Shown: positions 30,516-44,700 of the stretch, piece by piece | How positions within the stretch are numbered: position 1 is the first letter of the stretch | How the letters are laid out: each line of letters begins with the position of its first letter | Source: Taeniopygia guttata | Lineage: Eukaryota > Chordata > Aves > Passeriformes > Estrildidae | Direction: 5' to 3' | DNA length: 64,000 nt | Assembly: GCF_048771995.1 (NCBI RefSeq) | Contig: NC_133063.1 | Coordinates: 9,402,001 to 9,466,000, forward strand | Notes under the pieces: model-generated | Seen by the model: the letters and a program-made list of their open reading frames with translations, nothing else | Database searches by the model: none | Told to the model about the DNA's origin: nothing | Translations under genes and position numbers: made by a program

Positions 30516-32290
30516 GCACTGATAAAGACAGTGAGCTAGCAAACTTGAATGTAAAATTAAGGCAGAAGAAGTAATCTGCAAAATCTCTGCACCAGAGTTA
30601 AGTTAGCAGAGGTAATCAGAACCCACAGAGCTGCATTTTAAGTGTTGCAGCAGGATGAAATATGTAAAAAATCTGCAAACACATTCTTAACCTCTGCAAA
30701 CCCAGCACATAAAATATTGCTTTAACTTCTGTAACATTGCTTTAGCCTTGAAGTCGAGTCTTTGCCCATTTTCTTGGATTGCAGCTCTAAGCCACCTCCA
30801 TAGCCAGATAAAATATTCTGTAAGATAGGAAAATGCAGTGGTCAATAAATATCACTATTCAGTGTCCAGGAACCACTCTAACCTGAAATCTGATCTTTCA
30901 CATTCTCTTAAATTCATATTAATACGTTAAAGACTGTATATTTAATGTAGCGGACTTCAATAAATTATCAGCACATTTTGAACACCTTTCTTTTCAAAAC
31001 TTTTGAGTGTGCAGCAAAAAGGAAATTTTTGGTCAAGGCATAACTAGTCAAGGCTAGGAACGAGTATTTTATGGACTTGCTGTGTGCTTCAGTCCTGTTG
31101 GACTCACCTGCCATACCCTTGTGCAGTTTAGAAGATATCTTCTTGCCTTAATCTTCCACAGAATCAAGCTTTCAGACTTGTAAGCTACTATCATTCTCAT
31201 CACCACCCATCAGTAGTGTGTGAATACACTTGAAAACATGAGACTAGGTCCAGTCATTACAGACAACAGCAAAGTACAGCTTAACAACTGCAGCCCAACT
31301 GGAAACCATTTACTGACTGCCTTACCCATCACAGGGACACAGCTGCTGTGCAGTAACATCCTGAGCCTTGGTCCATCGTAGTCTGCATCTGCAACCCTTT
31401 TCAAACTGCCTGGAATAACCCTCCAGCTTGTACATAAAAGGTATTAAAGCAATTAGGCTGCACAGTGGTTCAGATATTGTGTCTTTGATGAACATGGTGG
31501 AATAATGTAAGAAATTGAACAGATTAGTTTTAGAGATAGACAGCTATGGTTAAGGTTTAGCAGAGCAAGGCTAGAATACGGCTCCTGTGACTGCTGGGTG
31601 AGCAAAGGAAACAGAACAGAGATTTTCTAGATCAGTTTGATTCAGATTCAACCACCTTGGCAGACAGAGGTCCAACCTAGAGATGAGCAGCAGTAAGAGC
31701 AAGTCTTCCCTGTCTTCCCTTCTCTTACTCTCCAGCTCTTCAGTTCACCACCTAGCAGGAGGAAGTGTCTGCAAGGGTCAGTGAGGACAAACACATAGTT
31801 CAAAAACATCCAAACAGCCTCTACACCAGAGATCTTTGCATATGAAGACAGCATTGAAAAGCCAGTGGAACACAATAAGCAGTAGAATACCAAAGGTCTT
31901 AACTGCACAGGGTCCTCTCCTGTGTGATGAGCCTCAGAGAGGCAGCCAGAGTGACAACAGTTATACACAACTACTTACCTGCAGAAGGCAGCATCCTCAG
32001 TCCCACTGGAAGCAAGATAAGCCCCTTAACAAGCCTGCTGTTTAAGTTTTCCTGAGCTGCTGTCTAGTGTGATAAATTGGATAGGGGAGAAGTTTTTAAA
32101 CTAAACCCCCAAGAGCTTTAAGAAAGCTTAAAGAAACGAGGACAGCCTTGCAGAGACCACAAGCACTGCTGGCTGGACATTCACCATCAAGGTGAAATCA
32201 CTAGCAATCAAGAAAAATGTTTCCTCAAATTCAAACACTCTCTGTGAAAAGGAAGCAGGAGACCTTCTCAATTCATCCACAATCAACACA
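30516..32290. other. Intergenic DNA 3' of CLTA
   Basis: No gene, RNA or clear repeat is recognised. This is the flank downstream of the CLTA poly(A) signal. Confidence 0.45.
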
Positions 32291-32309
32291 TTTTGCTGTT
32301 TTACAGATC

Positions 32310-32315
32310 TTTAAT
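32310..32315 (-). promoter_or_regulatory. Candidate CLTA poly(A) signal ATTAAA
   Basis: Minus-strand ATTAAA lies about 250 bases after the CLTA stop. It is followed by GT-rich sequence ('tgtgttgattgtgg' on the minus strand). It would give a compact 3' UTR of about 270 bases. Confidence 0.55.
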
Positions 32316-32561
32316 ATCAGTAATGTAGGAAGTGACACCTCGGTGCACAAAGCACAGAGACTGTAGTTTCAGAGGTTCTCCCATTTCAGACACAGAAAGA
32401 AAACACCAGGAAGAACATGCAATCAAACAATGATCAACTCTAGATACATCATGATGTGGTCCAAAAATACACATTGAAACAATTAACCAAATTACTGCAA
32501 ACATAGCTTCTCTGAGTAAGGTTAAGATATTGCATTTGTAGTGTCTCCATCCAGCTTTGCT

Positions 32562-32733
32562 TCAGCGAACCAGTGGAGCCTGCTTGAGTGAGATGAGGAC
32601 TGAACGCATGCGGGACACATCTTTTGCCTGCTTACTAGACTTGGGATTAAAGTCACAGAGCTGAGCCACACGTTCCCACTCAGTGCCCGGAAAAACTTCT
32701 TCTGCATCATTCACAAAGGCTTCTTCAGCTGCC
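32562..32733 (-). CDS. CLTA: CLTA last coding exon
   Basis: The acceptor is gctttag/... giving GGCAGC. It encodes [20 protein letters not shown] through the conserved [20 protein letters not shown] to KQAPLVR and TGA (32564-32562). It opens in the phase shared by both neuron exons and exon 4, so all splice forms stay in frame. Confidence 0.96.
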
Positions 32734-35700
32734 CTAAAAGCAATGCAATGCACCTCGTGTTAATGCCCAGCATGTAAGGCACTCCTTCCCTCCTACAGGA
32801 TGCAGTTTCTTCCAGCATGTTTTGTAAGGAATGTGACCTGACAGCTGCTTGTGGACATTATGGCCACATAAGCTCCCACTGCCCCAATCCTGGAGATGGA
32901 ATAGATTGCAGTAGTATGCTATGCACAAGCAGTGCAGAGGATCGCGGAGGATTGTGTAAAATGTTGGAATACAGGTGTTTGGTTTTAAGAATACTTATTG
33001 AGTCTTTGCCTAAGGAGTCACCACACAAGCTTCCAGGAAGTAAGGCACTTCTATGTAGGCATTTTATTTATGGCGAAATGCCCAGGTCTTAACTAGTTAA
33101 GCCTCTGCCACTTGATGGCTTATACTGGACATTTGCCAACTGGAAATTTACAACTGCCTGCAAGCATGTCTTTAACAAATGCCATTTGAGGATTTAAATC
33201 AGCCCCAAGGCCTACAGGCCATCATAAAACTATCTGCTGATGATTCCCAATGCTGTAGTGAAGCAGCATGAATCATAAGGAATTTAAGGCAGGAATCCCA
33301 TGCTTGTGAGTGCAATAGACTACAGCGTATCTTGGCAGAGGAGATGACTTGTTTGAGGCTCCCTCACAGAACAAACATATTTCCCCTGGTCTCATCCTAA
33401 GGATACTCTAAGAAGGTTTTGTACATTATATACTGGATAGTGCCAGTGGCTTTCCAGCTGTATTATTTTGGCTTTTCTATGCTGCCAATAGCATTGCTTC
33501 AATGCAGGGATAACACTCCAGCATCTAGTTTACATGAGCTGTGGGGCCCTGGTAGCTGCCTGAGTGCGGAAGCAGTAAGCACCAAGAGATCAAACCAAAT
33601 CCATCTACAACAACAAGCAGTACAGAGAAAGCAGTGAAAATGACTCTCTCATGAGGGTTCAGCACTATTCACAGGGATGATAAGGTTACAGACACCACTG
33701 AAGACAAGGATCACTACAACACTGCTACTTTATGTGACATGACACTTTTAAGGGGCAGTGAAGATTTTTTTACTTAACTGTTCTAGGCTGTAGCAAGGAT
33801 GATTTATGTTTGTGCTTAAAGGTGAAGAGAAGAAAAGAAACAAGGAGAGAAAGTTTAAGTCAGATATAGAAAATGAGAATGAGTTTAATGCAGATGATTA
33901 GCTGGCTGAACATGCACTAGTAGCTTAGCCTACATTCAGGAAACAGGCAGCCAGTTTTATTAGGCAGCACTTACACTGCACATATGCATTGGACATATAA
34001 CAATAAGAGTTTTATTGAAAAAATTCTAACAAAACCAACTCCAGGAGATTTCAGAAAAGTTAAACACCACCTGTAAATCCATCATTTCACAAGTCTTGGT
34101 TTACATCTCCCTACAGTTAGCTGTGAATTTCACACCAAACCTTCAAGATTAATGCATTCAAAGCCACAACACGGCTCACCAGTACACCTTCTAAAGGTGT
34201 CACCTTAGAATCTGTGACATGTCCATCTTTCAATTCAAGTCTACAAATTAAGGGAAGAAATTAAAATACATGAACAAGCCAATGAACATTGCAATCCTTC
34301 TACCCCTCAGAAACTAGCATACTCACTGGGGCTTGAAAGTCACAGCTCTGTTGTCACTGACCTATTAGCCTGGCAAAACATCTACACTGCTCCTCATGTC
34401 TTCCCAGCAGTCTACACTCATCTCCCCCAATGCCACCTTCTTGTACTTTCCATCTGTTCTCTAACAGCCTCCTATTTCTACATGCATGCGCATTTTCTAC
34501 CCTGATTCATGTCAGGCAATGACCTTCTGCTTTCCTTGGCTTGTGAACCTTTATGTGCAAGCATTGCTTAAGTATTTTTCTGACACGTAGGCAAAGCAGG
34601 TCACTGCCTATTACTCAGTTAAACACTGCTTCTCTGTGGAAGGACTAAATACAGCACCCATGTGAAACTGCAGGCACTAACCCACACCCCCAACAAAGCA
34701 TCTCACTAAGCAATGTTCACTGGCCTGGAAACAACTGTAAACCCTTAGGTCTAAAGAGTACTGAAGTCATTACCATAATTCCAGTGCTATGTACACTACA
34801 TGACTTAATCTGAAAGTGCTAGGATTTGTGCAGTGCATACAGGAGAACTGCACTTAATACTCCAGACCAGAAGTGGTCCAAAAAGTAAATATTCAGAAGG
34901 CACCTTCAGACATCCAGCACTATTTCTAATCCTGCTTATTATCGTGTTGACTAGCAAACAGAATTAGTAGTTAAGCAACATACACATAACCAATCACGTC
35001 AGCGAAGGGTTGTTTGTAGAAAGCTTCATCTGCCACCCTAGGTAGCAAGTAGTCCAACAGGCAGGCAAGCAGGCAGGAGAAAAGAGATAAGGATGAGAAG
35101 TACGGAACACAGCTGCAGGCAGTTTTAACAAGCACATTAACCTTGCATCACCTCGACTTACTGTAACAGGAAAGCAGTTACCACATGGAATGGATCAATC
35201 AAGCCATTGGTCAGAGGGGCAACACGGAAATTCTGCTATATCCTAGAAGTTTGGGTCTGCTAGTCTGAGGACTAGAGCCCCAATGTTAGCATTAAACTAC
35301 TCCCAGAGGACAGAAACTACCATCAGGCAAGAGATCTCACCAGGGTGATAAGAATGCCAACACTTCTGTGCAACACCTATTTAATGAGCCCTGCTTCAGA
35401 CCCCATATCCTGCACTCAAACACTGGCCACAATAAAGCTATAAGGGTATCATGAATTCTGGCCACCAACTAGGACACTACTAATCCTGTTTCCCTTTCTC
35501 CACCAAAAGGTAGTGAATTCCTCAGTGAATGGAAGTGGCAAATCCACAATTCTGAAATTTAGAAAGAAGAGTAGTCTACCTAGAATTTTATTTTAAAAAG
35601 ACAAACCTGATGGCCATTTTGATAAGAAAAGCAGTCTTTCAAAAAAACAAACTAACAAAAAAACACCAACAAAATGAACAAAGCAGCAGTTCATCTTGAA

Positions 35701-38700
35701 CCCTGTGAGTTTCCAAAATACAAAGCAGTCTTGATGATTACCTGCACAAAATGAAGTGGAGATTTAAGAAGCGGTAAGTCAGTTCTATCACTTTTACCAT
35801 CACCTAGCTTGAAGTCAAAATTCCACAGGGAAGTTCTAAGAAAGTGTAAGACCTTACTATTCCAGTTATCCAGTAATCACTTTCTACCACAGGACCAATA
35901 ATTAGACCATTCAAACCACCACAGACACAGTCAGCATTTAGTTTTTCACTAGTAGAACTAAGTCATGTTATTTCTGAACTGCTTCCAAGCAGCAAAAGAT
36001 TTTAAGATATTTAAGGAAATGACCTGCAGCAAAGATTAACTAGAATGCCACTTCCATGTGTTCTAAAGTAAGCAAGTAAAAATGGCAGTCTCAGGGTAGG
36101 TAACTGCAGACATTGAAGGCCTGTGCACTGGGAGCATGACAAGAAGCAAGTAGAGTAAAATATTTTCTGGCCATGTTCAACCTTCACATCCTAAGGAATC
36201 TTCAGTAATACCTGATCATCATCTTAATGCTTCCTGGATATTTAATCTAGATTATCTAAGGAAAAAAAGTAGGTAGTAGGAGTGTTTACTTTAATTATCT
36301 GAAGGACTATTGCCTTAGGACATAGAAGTATTCTAACCTCCCTTCCCAATTATTTTCATAACTCTCCTGATGGCTGGAAAAACTTTACCTGTTACTGGCT
36401 TTTGTTTTCTCGAGCTTTTCATCTTGCCTTGCATACCACTCTTCCAACTCTTTTATTGCTTTCTCTTTCCATTCTGCCTCCTGCTTCCGTGAGTTTGCAT
36501 CTGAAGATTTAAGAATTGCTTTGTCAGTCACGTTTGTATTCAAATGCATCTTGCAAACATTTCAGCTGATAGCTCAGGGTGTACTTTAGTGCAGACAGTT
36601 GCTTCATCAACTCAGGTAAGGGTTAGGAGATTTCCTGATTTACACTATGAGAACTCTAAATACTACGAACATTCAAAGGATTCCTGTGCTGAGTAACTGG
36701 GACAGTCCACTTCAGTTTAGAATAGGCATTTTGCAGAGTAGTTCAGATTCAGTAAATCTGTAGGTCTGCAAACTGCTCAAACCAGCAATAGTCACCTTGC
36801 TATGCCAGTGCCAGAACAAGCTTAGAAAAGCCTCTCTGCTTGAACCAAGTGAAGGAACCTGGCACTCCACATACTTTTACACACAGCCTCCAGTTCAGGA
36901 CAACCTCATCTGCTGTAACTAGTACAAAAGAGGAGTAAAACAGTCAACTCTATCCAGAATTACATTTTACAGGTTTTGTCCTAACAATTTCAAGCAAAGG
37001 CTCCCCCACCACATAAGTCGGAAGCACACCAGTTTGTAGTCCCTTAGACACTGTCTATGGGCAGGTACCACTGCATTTGATAGCTGTATTTAGTTTAGTT
37101 AATAATCCATTACTTTCTTAATTTAGTAATTAGATTAAGATCCATGTGACAACAGATGGCCTCAGTAATTACAAAATGAAAAATCTTTATCCTTTGAGAT
37201 AAACTACTATTGACTGCAGTATTTATTATCATCAAAGCTTAAAAAACCTTTTCATTTTCTGTCAGCTTATCTGTAAGTAAAGGTTCAGAAAGCCACTTGC
37301 TTGCTGACTCCCACACCAGTCTTAACTCTGCTTACTAGAAGACTTATCCAGGCTTGCTCCTTGAACTCAGGAAGCATGTTAAGACTCTGAAGAGGCAGTG
37401 TCATGGTTCAGAATTCTACTGCTTAAGGATCATAGAATGGCTTCAGTTGGAAGAGGCCTTTAAAATCACGTAGTTCCACCTCCTTTGCTGTGGGCAGAGA
37501 CACCTTTCATTAGTCCAGACTGCTCAAAAACCCCATTCAGCCTGGGATGGAGCATCCACAGCTTCTCTGGGCAGCCTGTGCCAGTGCCTCATCACCCTCA
37601 CCATAAAGAATTTTTTCCTAACGACTAATCCAAATCTACCCTCTTTCATTTTAAAGCCATTACCCCTTGTAAACTACACACCCTTGTAAAAATTCCCTCT
37701 CCAGCTCTTCTGTAGATCCCCTTGAGGTACTGGAAGGCAGCTCTAAGGTTACCCCAGAGCCTTCTCTTCTCCAGGTAGAACACCCTGGCCTCTCTCAGCC
37801 TGAGAGAAGCTGACATTAGGTTAGTCAACAAATACCATGCTTACCAAGTTGCTCCAGGCGCTCCTTTTGCTCCTCTCTCCACTTACGAATACTTTCCGGT
37901 TCTGACTGCAGTCGGTCTGCTTGGGAGATGGCAGAGTAGCAGTCTGTGGGACCATTACTCTCCTTGGAGAAAAGGAATAGTAAAGTCATTTGTGCATAAC
38001 AAGCTATTTCAGATAACTGACTGCCAGCTATATAAAATTAAACTCTATTTGAACTGAGCCAATTCATCTGATGTTATAATGCATTTTCACCATTAAAAAC
38101 ATCTTACTAAAAATTACAGCAGAATCAAAGGGAATTAACACAGGGTTTCCTCCAGAAATCAGAGATCAAACAAAAATTCAAGACAACTGGAAATACAATT
38201 GTCACAAAAACTTAGTGCCAGAGCACTAAGCCTGCAGAACACAGAAGACAATGCCTAGCACCTCACTACACAGCTATAGGCAGATGTTCTCTGAGTTCAT
38301 CTCACGATAAATATTTGCTGTGAAAGCAATTTTCTCTATGGCTTTGTGCACAGAAGTACAAAACATTCTTTGCAGCTTATTTGTCTACTTCAATAGATAT
38401 TACCATACCACATTACAAAATTTGGATCACTGTATGCCACTTATAACACAAGAGGCATTTCAATATTTAATCATCGGAACAGTGAGAGTACTAGTATCCT
38501 TTTCACAATGAAAGACTTGAAATGAATAGGACTAACATTAATACACCAGATTTACAAAGCTAATGAATATTGTGGTATTTGCTACAGAAGATGCTCTAAG
38601 TTTTAACAGCTTTTATTGCTTCATCCTACCCCAAACAGAGTTAAGAAACACCACTTCTAAGAGTACCAGGGCGATTGCAGCTGACCACAGATTTGCCTGT

Positions 38701-41700
38701 ACCTTGCCCCTCTCTGGACCTCCTGTAGCCTTCAATGAAAAAGTAATGCAAAGAGAAAAGGCTAGGGTGGTGCAACAGCACCAGGTTTCACATTTCATCC
38801 AAAGCAAAATCAACTGGCCAGCTGCAGGGCCAGCTAGTTACAGATAACTAACACCTAAGTTATGTATAGCCCATTCAGTCTCTTCTTTCTGATTAAGAGG
38901 AAGCTCTGTCAACAAAATCAACTGATCTCTTAGAACTCCAAATACAACATCAAGGTATCTAAAGAGGGAAATCTACCTTCTGTTGTACAAGGAAGCACAA
39001 AGGGCCTGTAAAATACAGATTGTCCCATCTATCTCACAGTAATGCTGAGGATACAAGAATGTCAGCAGCAATAAAAGCTGTTTGTGTCTCCACAAAGCTC
39101 AGCAGTCTCTTAAAACTCTAAGAAGTACATTGCTCACATGTTGCTTCCTTCCCAAGCATTCATTTAATCAGGCTAACGAGCCAACTGTGACACCAGGCAA
39201 TGAGGATGCCATGGACAAACTGGTGTGAAATTCAGTCACAACAAAGTGTTTGCCTTAGCGTGCCTCATTCCACCCTGACACCAATAAAGCAGGTATCTCC
39301 TCCTTTTGTCATTACCATGGCTGTCTAACATGCTTTCACACTGTGATTGAGCTTTTTAGCCATCAGCTTAATTTCATGCAACTTCATGTCTTCATGTCAG
39401 TAAGAAATGTATGTTTTCAGGCCATTCCTTGTAAGACTATTTTGATAAGAAAACCAGGATGCATGAATTATCTTTAAAGGGCAAGCAAATCTGAAAACTC
39501 TTCTTTAAACTAGGTGATCAGAGCACACTTTCAGCTTAGCAGCCAATGCAAGTCAATGTAAAGTTGTATCACAGAGCCTAACAGTCAGCTTTACAGTGCT
39601 TATGTACTGTTAAGCCACATTTCAAAACGAACTGCTGCTTTAAGTGGCATCTAAGTTCAGAGGATGGGCATAATTGAGAAGACTGATAACTCCATTAGAT
39701 GAGCTACCAGTATAGAAGACCATCCTCATACGAGACAAAATTACTTTAAAGACAAGAAATAGGAAGTATTAGTCTATATTAAGGTAAAGTTGTCAGAGTT
39801 CTAAGTACAGAATACTTCTATCTTACCTGATAGACATCCCCATTAACCACTCCATCAACAGCATCTGTAAAGAGGTGATTTGTTTAGTCATTTGAGAAAG
39901 ATAGAACAGCCAGAGTTACTGATTTCTGTAACTTATATAGAAAGCTTTACTAGAGGAGGTAATATGTAGGAGTTGTGAAAGTGGATGTTACTTGATACCC
40001 TGCAGGGACACTTCCTTGTCCCTGCACTTTTTTGGACAGGCATGAAAAACAAAGTCAGCCACCGTTCTGCAGAACCAGAAATACAAGGTCATTTTTTCAT
40101 CATGAGATCCTGCTTCTAACAACATACAAAGCAGAGCTGATACTGATGAGAAGCTGCTACAGACTGTGTTTCTAAAGCTACTCCCACTCTGTCCTCCCTC
40201 TCTTAGAAGCTGACTACTATACAACCGTTTTGAAGTTAAGAAGGATGACTACCAGTTTTTTGTGTCTACCTGGAAGATTAACAATGCTGCAGCCAACAAC
40301 TGGTAATTCTTATCCTAGTGTTGTTATCTCCTAATTAACTCAAAGATGGAGCTAACGTTCCTAGCAAAGTCACCTTTCTGCTACCATCTGTGATTACATG
40401 CTTGAGAGCTCCTTCTTCAGTTGCAGCATTATTATCTCTAAAGGGATAGTGGCAATACAGCCGTAGGGAACAAATAATAACATAAATAAAACAAATAATA
40501 AAATAATAAAAAAGTTTGTGAGTCAAACTTTTAAGTTTTTTGAAACTATTTATATCTCTGGACTATACATAACAGACCAAGATTTTCAGGACAGGATTTT
40601 TTTGCTTAATCTCAGCAGGGCATCTCTCTGGAGCAATGCCACTTAACATCTGTCTGTGTGCTATACCAACTAGTCATGTTACTCATACCACCATGGATAA
40701 ATCTCTCACACAAAAGTGTTTCCACCATAATACACCCCTCAGTAAGAGAAGTGACTGTACCAAAGAGTAAGCAGAAAAATCTTATCAAAAGGTTATTTTC
40801 CACCCCCTTCTTAAAAACTGATAGCTGACTGACCCAAAACTCAGCAAGTTACACTGCTGTATCCTCTTGTTTGTGGCTAGGTATGCACCAGTCTCATAGC
40901 TCTAGAGAATGGCACATAGGAAGTTCCTCAAACTCCTTTATCAGTGAACTAGGCAAGTGTTTTAGGTCTTTATCTCTGAGTCCTGAAAAGAAATTATTAA
41001 CTGTGTTATGTAGAGGACCGTAAATTCATCAGTTCAAGAACAGTAATTAAGTTGGAGGACACTAGTGCCCAAGAACATAGTTACTAACTTTTGCATGGGA
41101 AGACTCAAATTAAGAAAAAATAGCTTTTTAGTTATGAGAAACTGATATTTTATAACTAGATTCCCATAACTGAAAGATGGTTGCTACTTTGTCAGATTGC
41201 TACTCCTCTGCAAGGTACAGGAGGCCTTCACAAAGACTAAAGTCACCCACTGGGCCAAAGGGCTCATAAATCTTGAGGATGCTTCCAAGAACAGTGATAA
41301 TATGATTTTCTTGTCACACCATTGACAAGAAAACACATTCATTATGGTCTTCACTATCCAGGCTGGCAGGTAAAAGGAACAACATAATTGTTTAAGGCTG
41401 TGCCTGAGATGAAACACATAGGTTTGTCCAAGGGCCATTTTTCTACACAGAAACAGACACTAACAGACACTGAACTAAGTGTTTCCAGAGGGCACCCAGA
41501 TTAGAAGCATTATCAGGATTACAACAAATTTCCCATCTGTTCTGAGCTCCCTAGAACTTGCAATTAAGCTGCAGAGTCAGCATGCTGACTGAGCTTATCA
41601 CAAGCAGAAGAGGAAGCAGAACTGTACCAGCATGCTGTCATATGCCAATATGAGTGTCCTAACTGGAACAAGACCAATAGTCAAGCATTTCTTCATTTCA

Positions 41701-44700
41701 GCTCTCCAGTCTTCATGCTTGTATAATTAAGTATCAAGTATAGAAAAACTACCTGTCTGTCAGCCTTCACATCAGTAATCAGTGCTAGCTGTGTATCAGG
41801 CTTTTCTGTTCACAGAAACTTGCAATTTCATAACCTTCCCACAGAAAAAGCTTAAATACTGATAGCGCCATCATAACATTTTTAGCAGCCATGAACAATG
41901 AGACCCCTCTAAAGTCTTCAGAATCCATCCAGTTCTATCAAAGTATTGCATCTCCTGAAGTTAAAATCCACATATTTAGAACCATCTCAGTTAGCAATGA
42001 TCCATACTCCTTGTTGTTTGCTTTTGAACTTAAGATAAACTCTTGCAATGAACGCACATAAACATCTACAGTTCTGCAACACGTGCTGACAATATGGTAA
42101 TAATGAACATTCATACAGCAACACAGATACTTTTTAGAGTCTGGGAGAGTCTGGAGAGGATAAGTCATATCAGCTGCCTCGCATTCACAGGAGATACAAC
42201 ACCCAAGCTTGCCAGAAATAGAAAGCTCGCATTAATGCCCTCCACATTTACTACAGCTTACAAAAGAAAAGGCTGGGTAGTTGGAAGATAAATACAAAAC
42301 CCATTTTTTCACTTCCTAGAAGTCCTAGAAGTGAATATATGGCCTCAGAGGTTTATCACAATGATGATCACCTATTCTGAAGGCTGCTTCTGTCATTATT
42401 ACCATTCAGTACCAGCTGGACTAAAAAGAAGTCAGCTTAGCCTTGTTCACCAGCCTCTCTAAAGTCTTATTCTCAATGCAAAAGACAACTCTGATCTCAA
42501 ATGTCAGAGGCAGGAGTTTGCAGTACACTGAAACATTTTTCTGATATTCTTTTAAAGTAGAAGTATTTTTTATGAGTTACCTTCAGCATCTCTTTTAAGT
42601 AATAAGTACTCGCAGTACAGCTACATTCAATGTGCTAACAGCTCTAGCTAAAGCGACAGAAGAACATAAAGTTTCATATATTCTGACATAAAGTTAAGTA
42701 ACTTCACCACTCAAGGCCTAGTTTACCATCCTTTTTCTTTCAGGCACAGTCATGTTTTCCTTCTACCTACCTCTAACCCATAACATGATAAGAAAGAATC
42801 TTTCACAAAACTTTTGTTTACATAGTTATGCAAGAACCTAAAGAAGAAACAATTTTTCTAGCCAAAACTCATTCTCGTGCCTGTGTGTAAAATAAAGGCA
42901 AGCAGCTCAGGAAGAGTGCTTCTTTCCAGTGTTTTAGTTTAATCTGCTGTCCTATCAAAATCCATTAGTTCCCTCATTTTCAATATAATCAATAGGCTAG
43001 AATTAAAACACACCTGCAATAACACTGTGCTGCAACAGGTTCTATAATTTTCCAATATAACAGCTTCTGGAATTTCCACCTTCTGTACATTTCCACTAGT
43101 ATTCTCTTGAAAAGAAAACAATACAGATTTTTCTGTCCTGACTTCATAATAATACAGAATCACTAACACAAGCTAGACAGATATCATTCCTCTATCATGC
43201 TTTTCTCAGTGCTGTCTTATGGGGCTCTGAAGCCTCAGATGTTGATTGCATAGCAAAACTCAGATCAATAGGTGTTCAAACAATTAAGAAAAAAAATCAA
43301 TTGTCACAGACAAGAACTCTTTCTGTCTGTGGTGCTAACTACAGAGACGGGAGGAATCAATTCTTTCCTAAACTATTTTGAAGCAAATTTATACTCAGTT
43401 CCTGACTCAGTTCCTGAAAGGCTATTAAATGAAATACCTAGACAAACCACCAGACACAATTCATTTTCTTAATTGCTAGAGGCTCATGAACATCTTTTGA
43501 AGACAGAGAAACATAGTTCAGCCATATAAAGTTCATCAGTCATATAATTAAGTTCATATAAAACTTACAGAGTGTGAAAATGTGAAAGCAATGTTTGAGA
43601 CTAGTCAGCCTGCATTAAACTTGTGTATTTGCACACTTGTTAACATACATAACTGCTTGCCTTTGAATGAAATGCCCCACAAGAAGCTGCTCGACAAACT
43701 GCCATGATTTGTATTGGCTTAGAGGATCTAGAAACCACACATTTCCCCTTGAACACTTTCTTGCTCAGAGAACACAGTAAGTGAACCAATACAGCTTCAA
43801 GACATCCTATTGTCAGAATCCCACTGCAAATACATGGACATTGATTCATCACTGAAAAAGAAATGTCATAAGACATCACGTTTACCCATACCTAAGCAAC
43901 AGCATTGTATTACTTGATTTATGCAGTACTCTCTGCCTTCTGAAGCAGGCATTATTCACCTTCCAAGGGAAATAAGATTAGGTTTTTGCAAGCTCAGGCA
44001 GCTTGAATGACATAGCTGTTTACATAATGAATGGCCTACTGGATCAGGCCTGGATCAGTATTGCCACCCTGATCATGGCAACATGAAATTATGCTGTGTG
44101 AGAGGCACAAGCCTGGCAACGTTCCACCATTCCCCCATACTCACCCAGTATCCACCATTACAACAATTAACAGAATTCCCAAAACTGATATTTTCAATTC
44201 ATGAAGCTCACTTCTGTCCATATATTTGTCTAATCATTTACCAAGAGACTGAAATGGAAAGGCTGTTGATGAAACACTATAATTCTCAAAAGTGTATTTC
44301 AAGAAGCTGCTGACTGCTGGTCACTATATCTGAACTTAAGATCTTCAAACTTCAGTTGGGAGCTGCCCAAGTCCTTACTTTTTTTCCCAGTATTTAGAAA
44401 GAACTTATCCAACAGACCTGTAAATAAGGAGTTCAAAAAAGGTTACGGTTAAAAAAAGTAAATCCACAAATCCCCGGTCATGATGCTTAAGGATTTACAT
44501 AAGAACTTGCATTGTTTCAAGACGAAATTTGCATTCACCTATTCAATTACAGAAGAGTTTAATGAGCTAATATGCCAGAGACTAAAACTGTCTGATATTT
44601 ATTAAGGTACTGATCAGATGATAAGAAATGTCTAACATAAATGGAACAAAAGTCATTAGATTATTTGTCACCATGCCTGAACCAGTACATTTTGCATGGC

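Larger units (their letters stand above)
32734..36388 (-). other. CLTA introns around the neuron-type exons
   Basis: Intronic DNA at 32734-33778, 33815-34983 and 35038-36388. No repeats or other genes are recognised. A pyrimidine-rich minus-strand tract lies about 20-55 bases before exon A. Confidence 0.45.

Noticed and set aside
32817-33092. A plus-strand frame rich in Cys and His, suggestive of a zinc finger
   Set aside because: The spacing does not fit a standard zinc-binding pattern and it lies antisense inside a CLTA intron.
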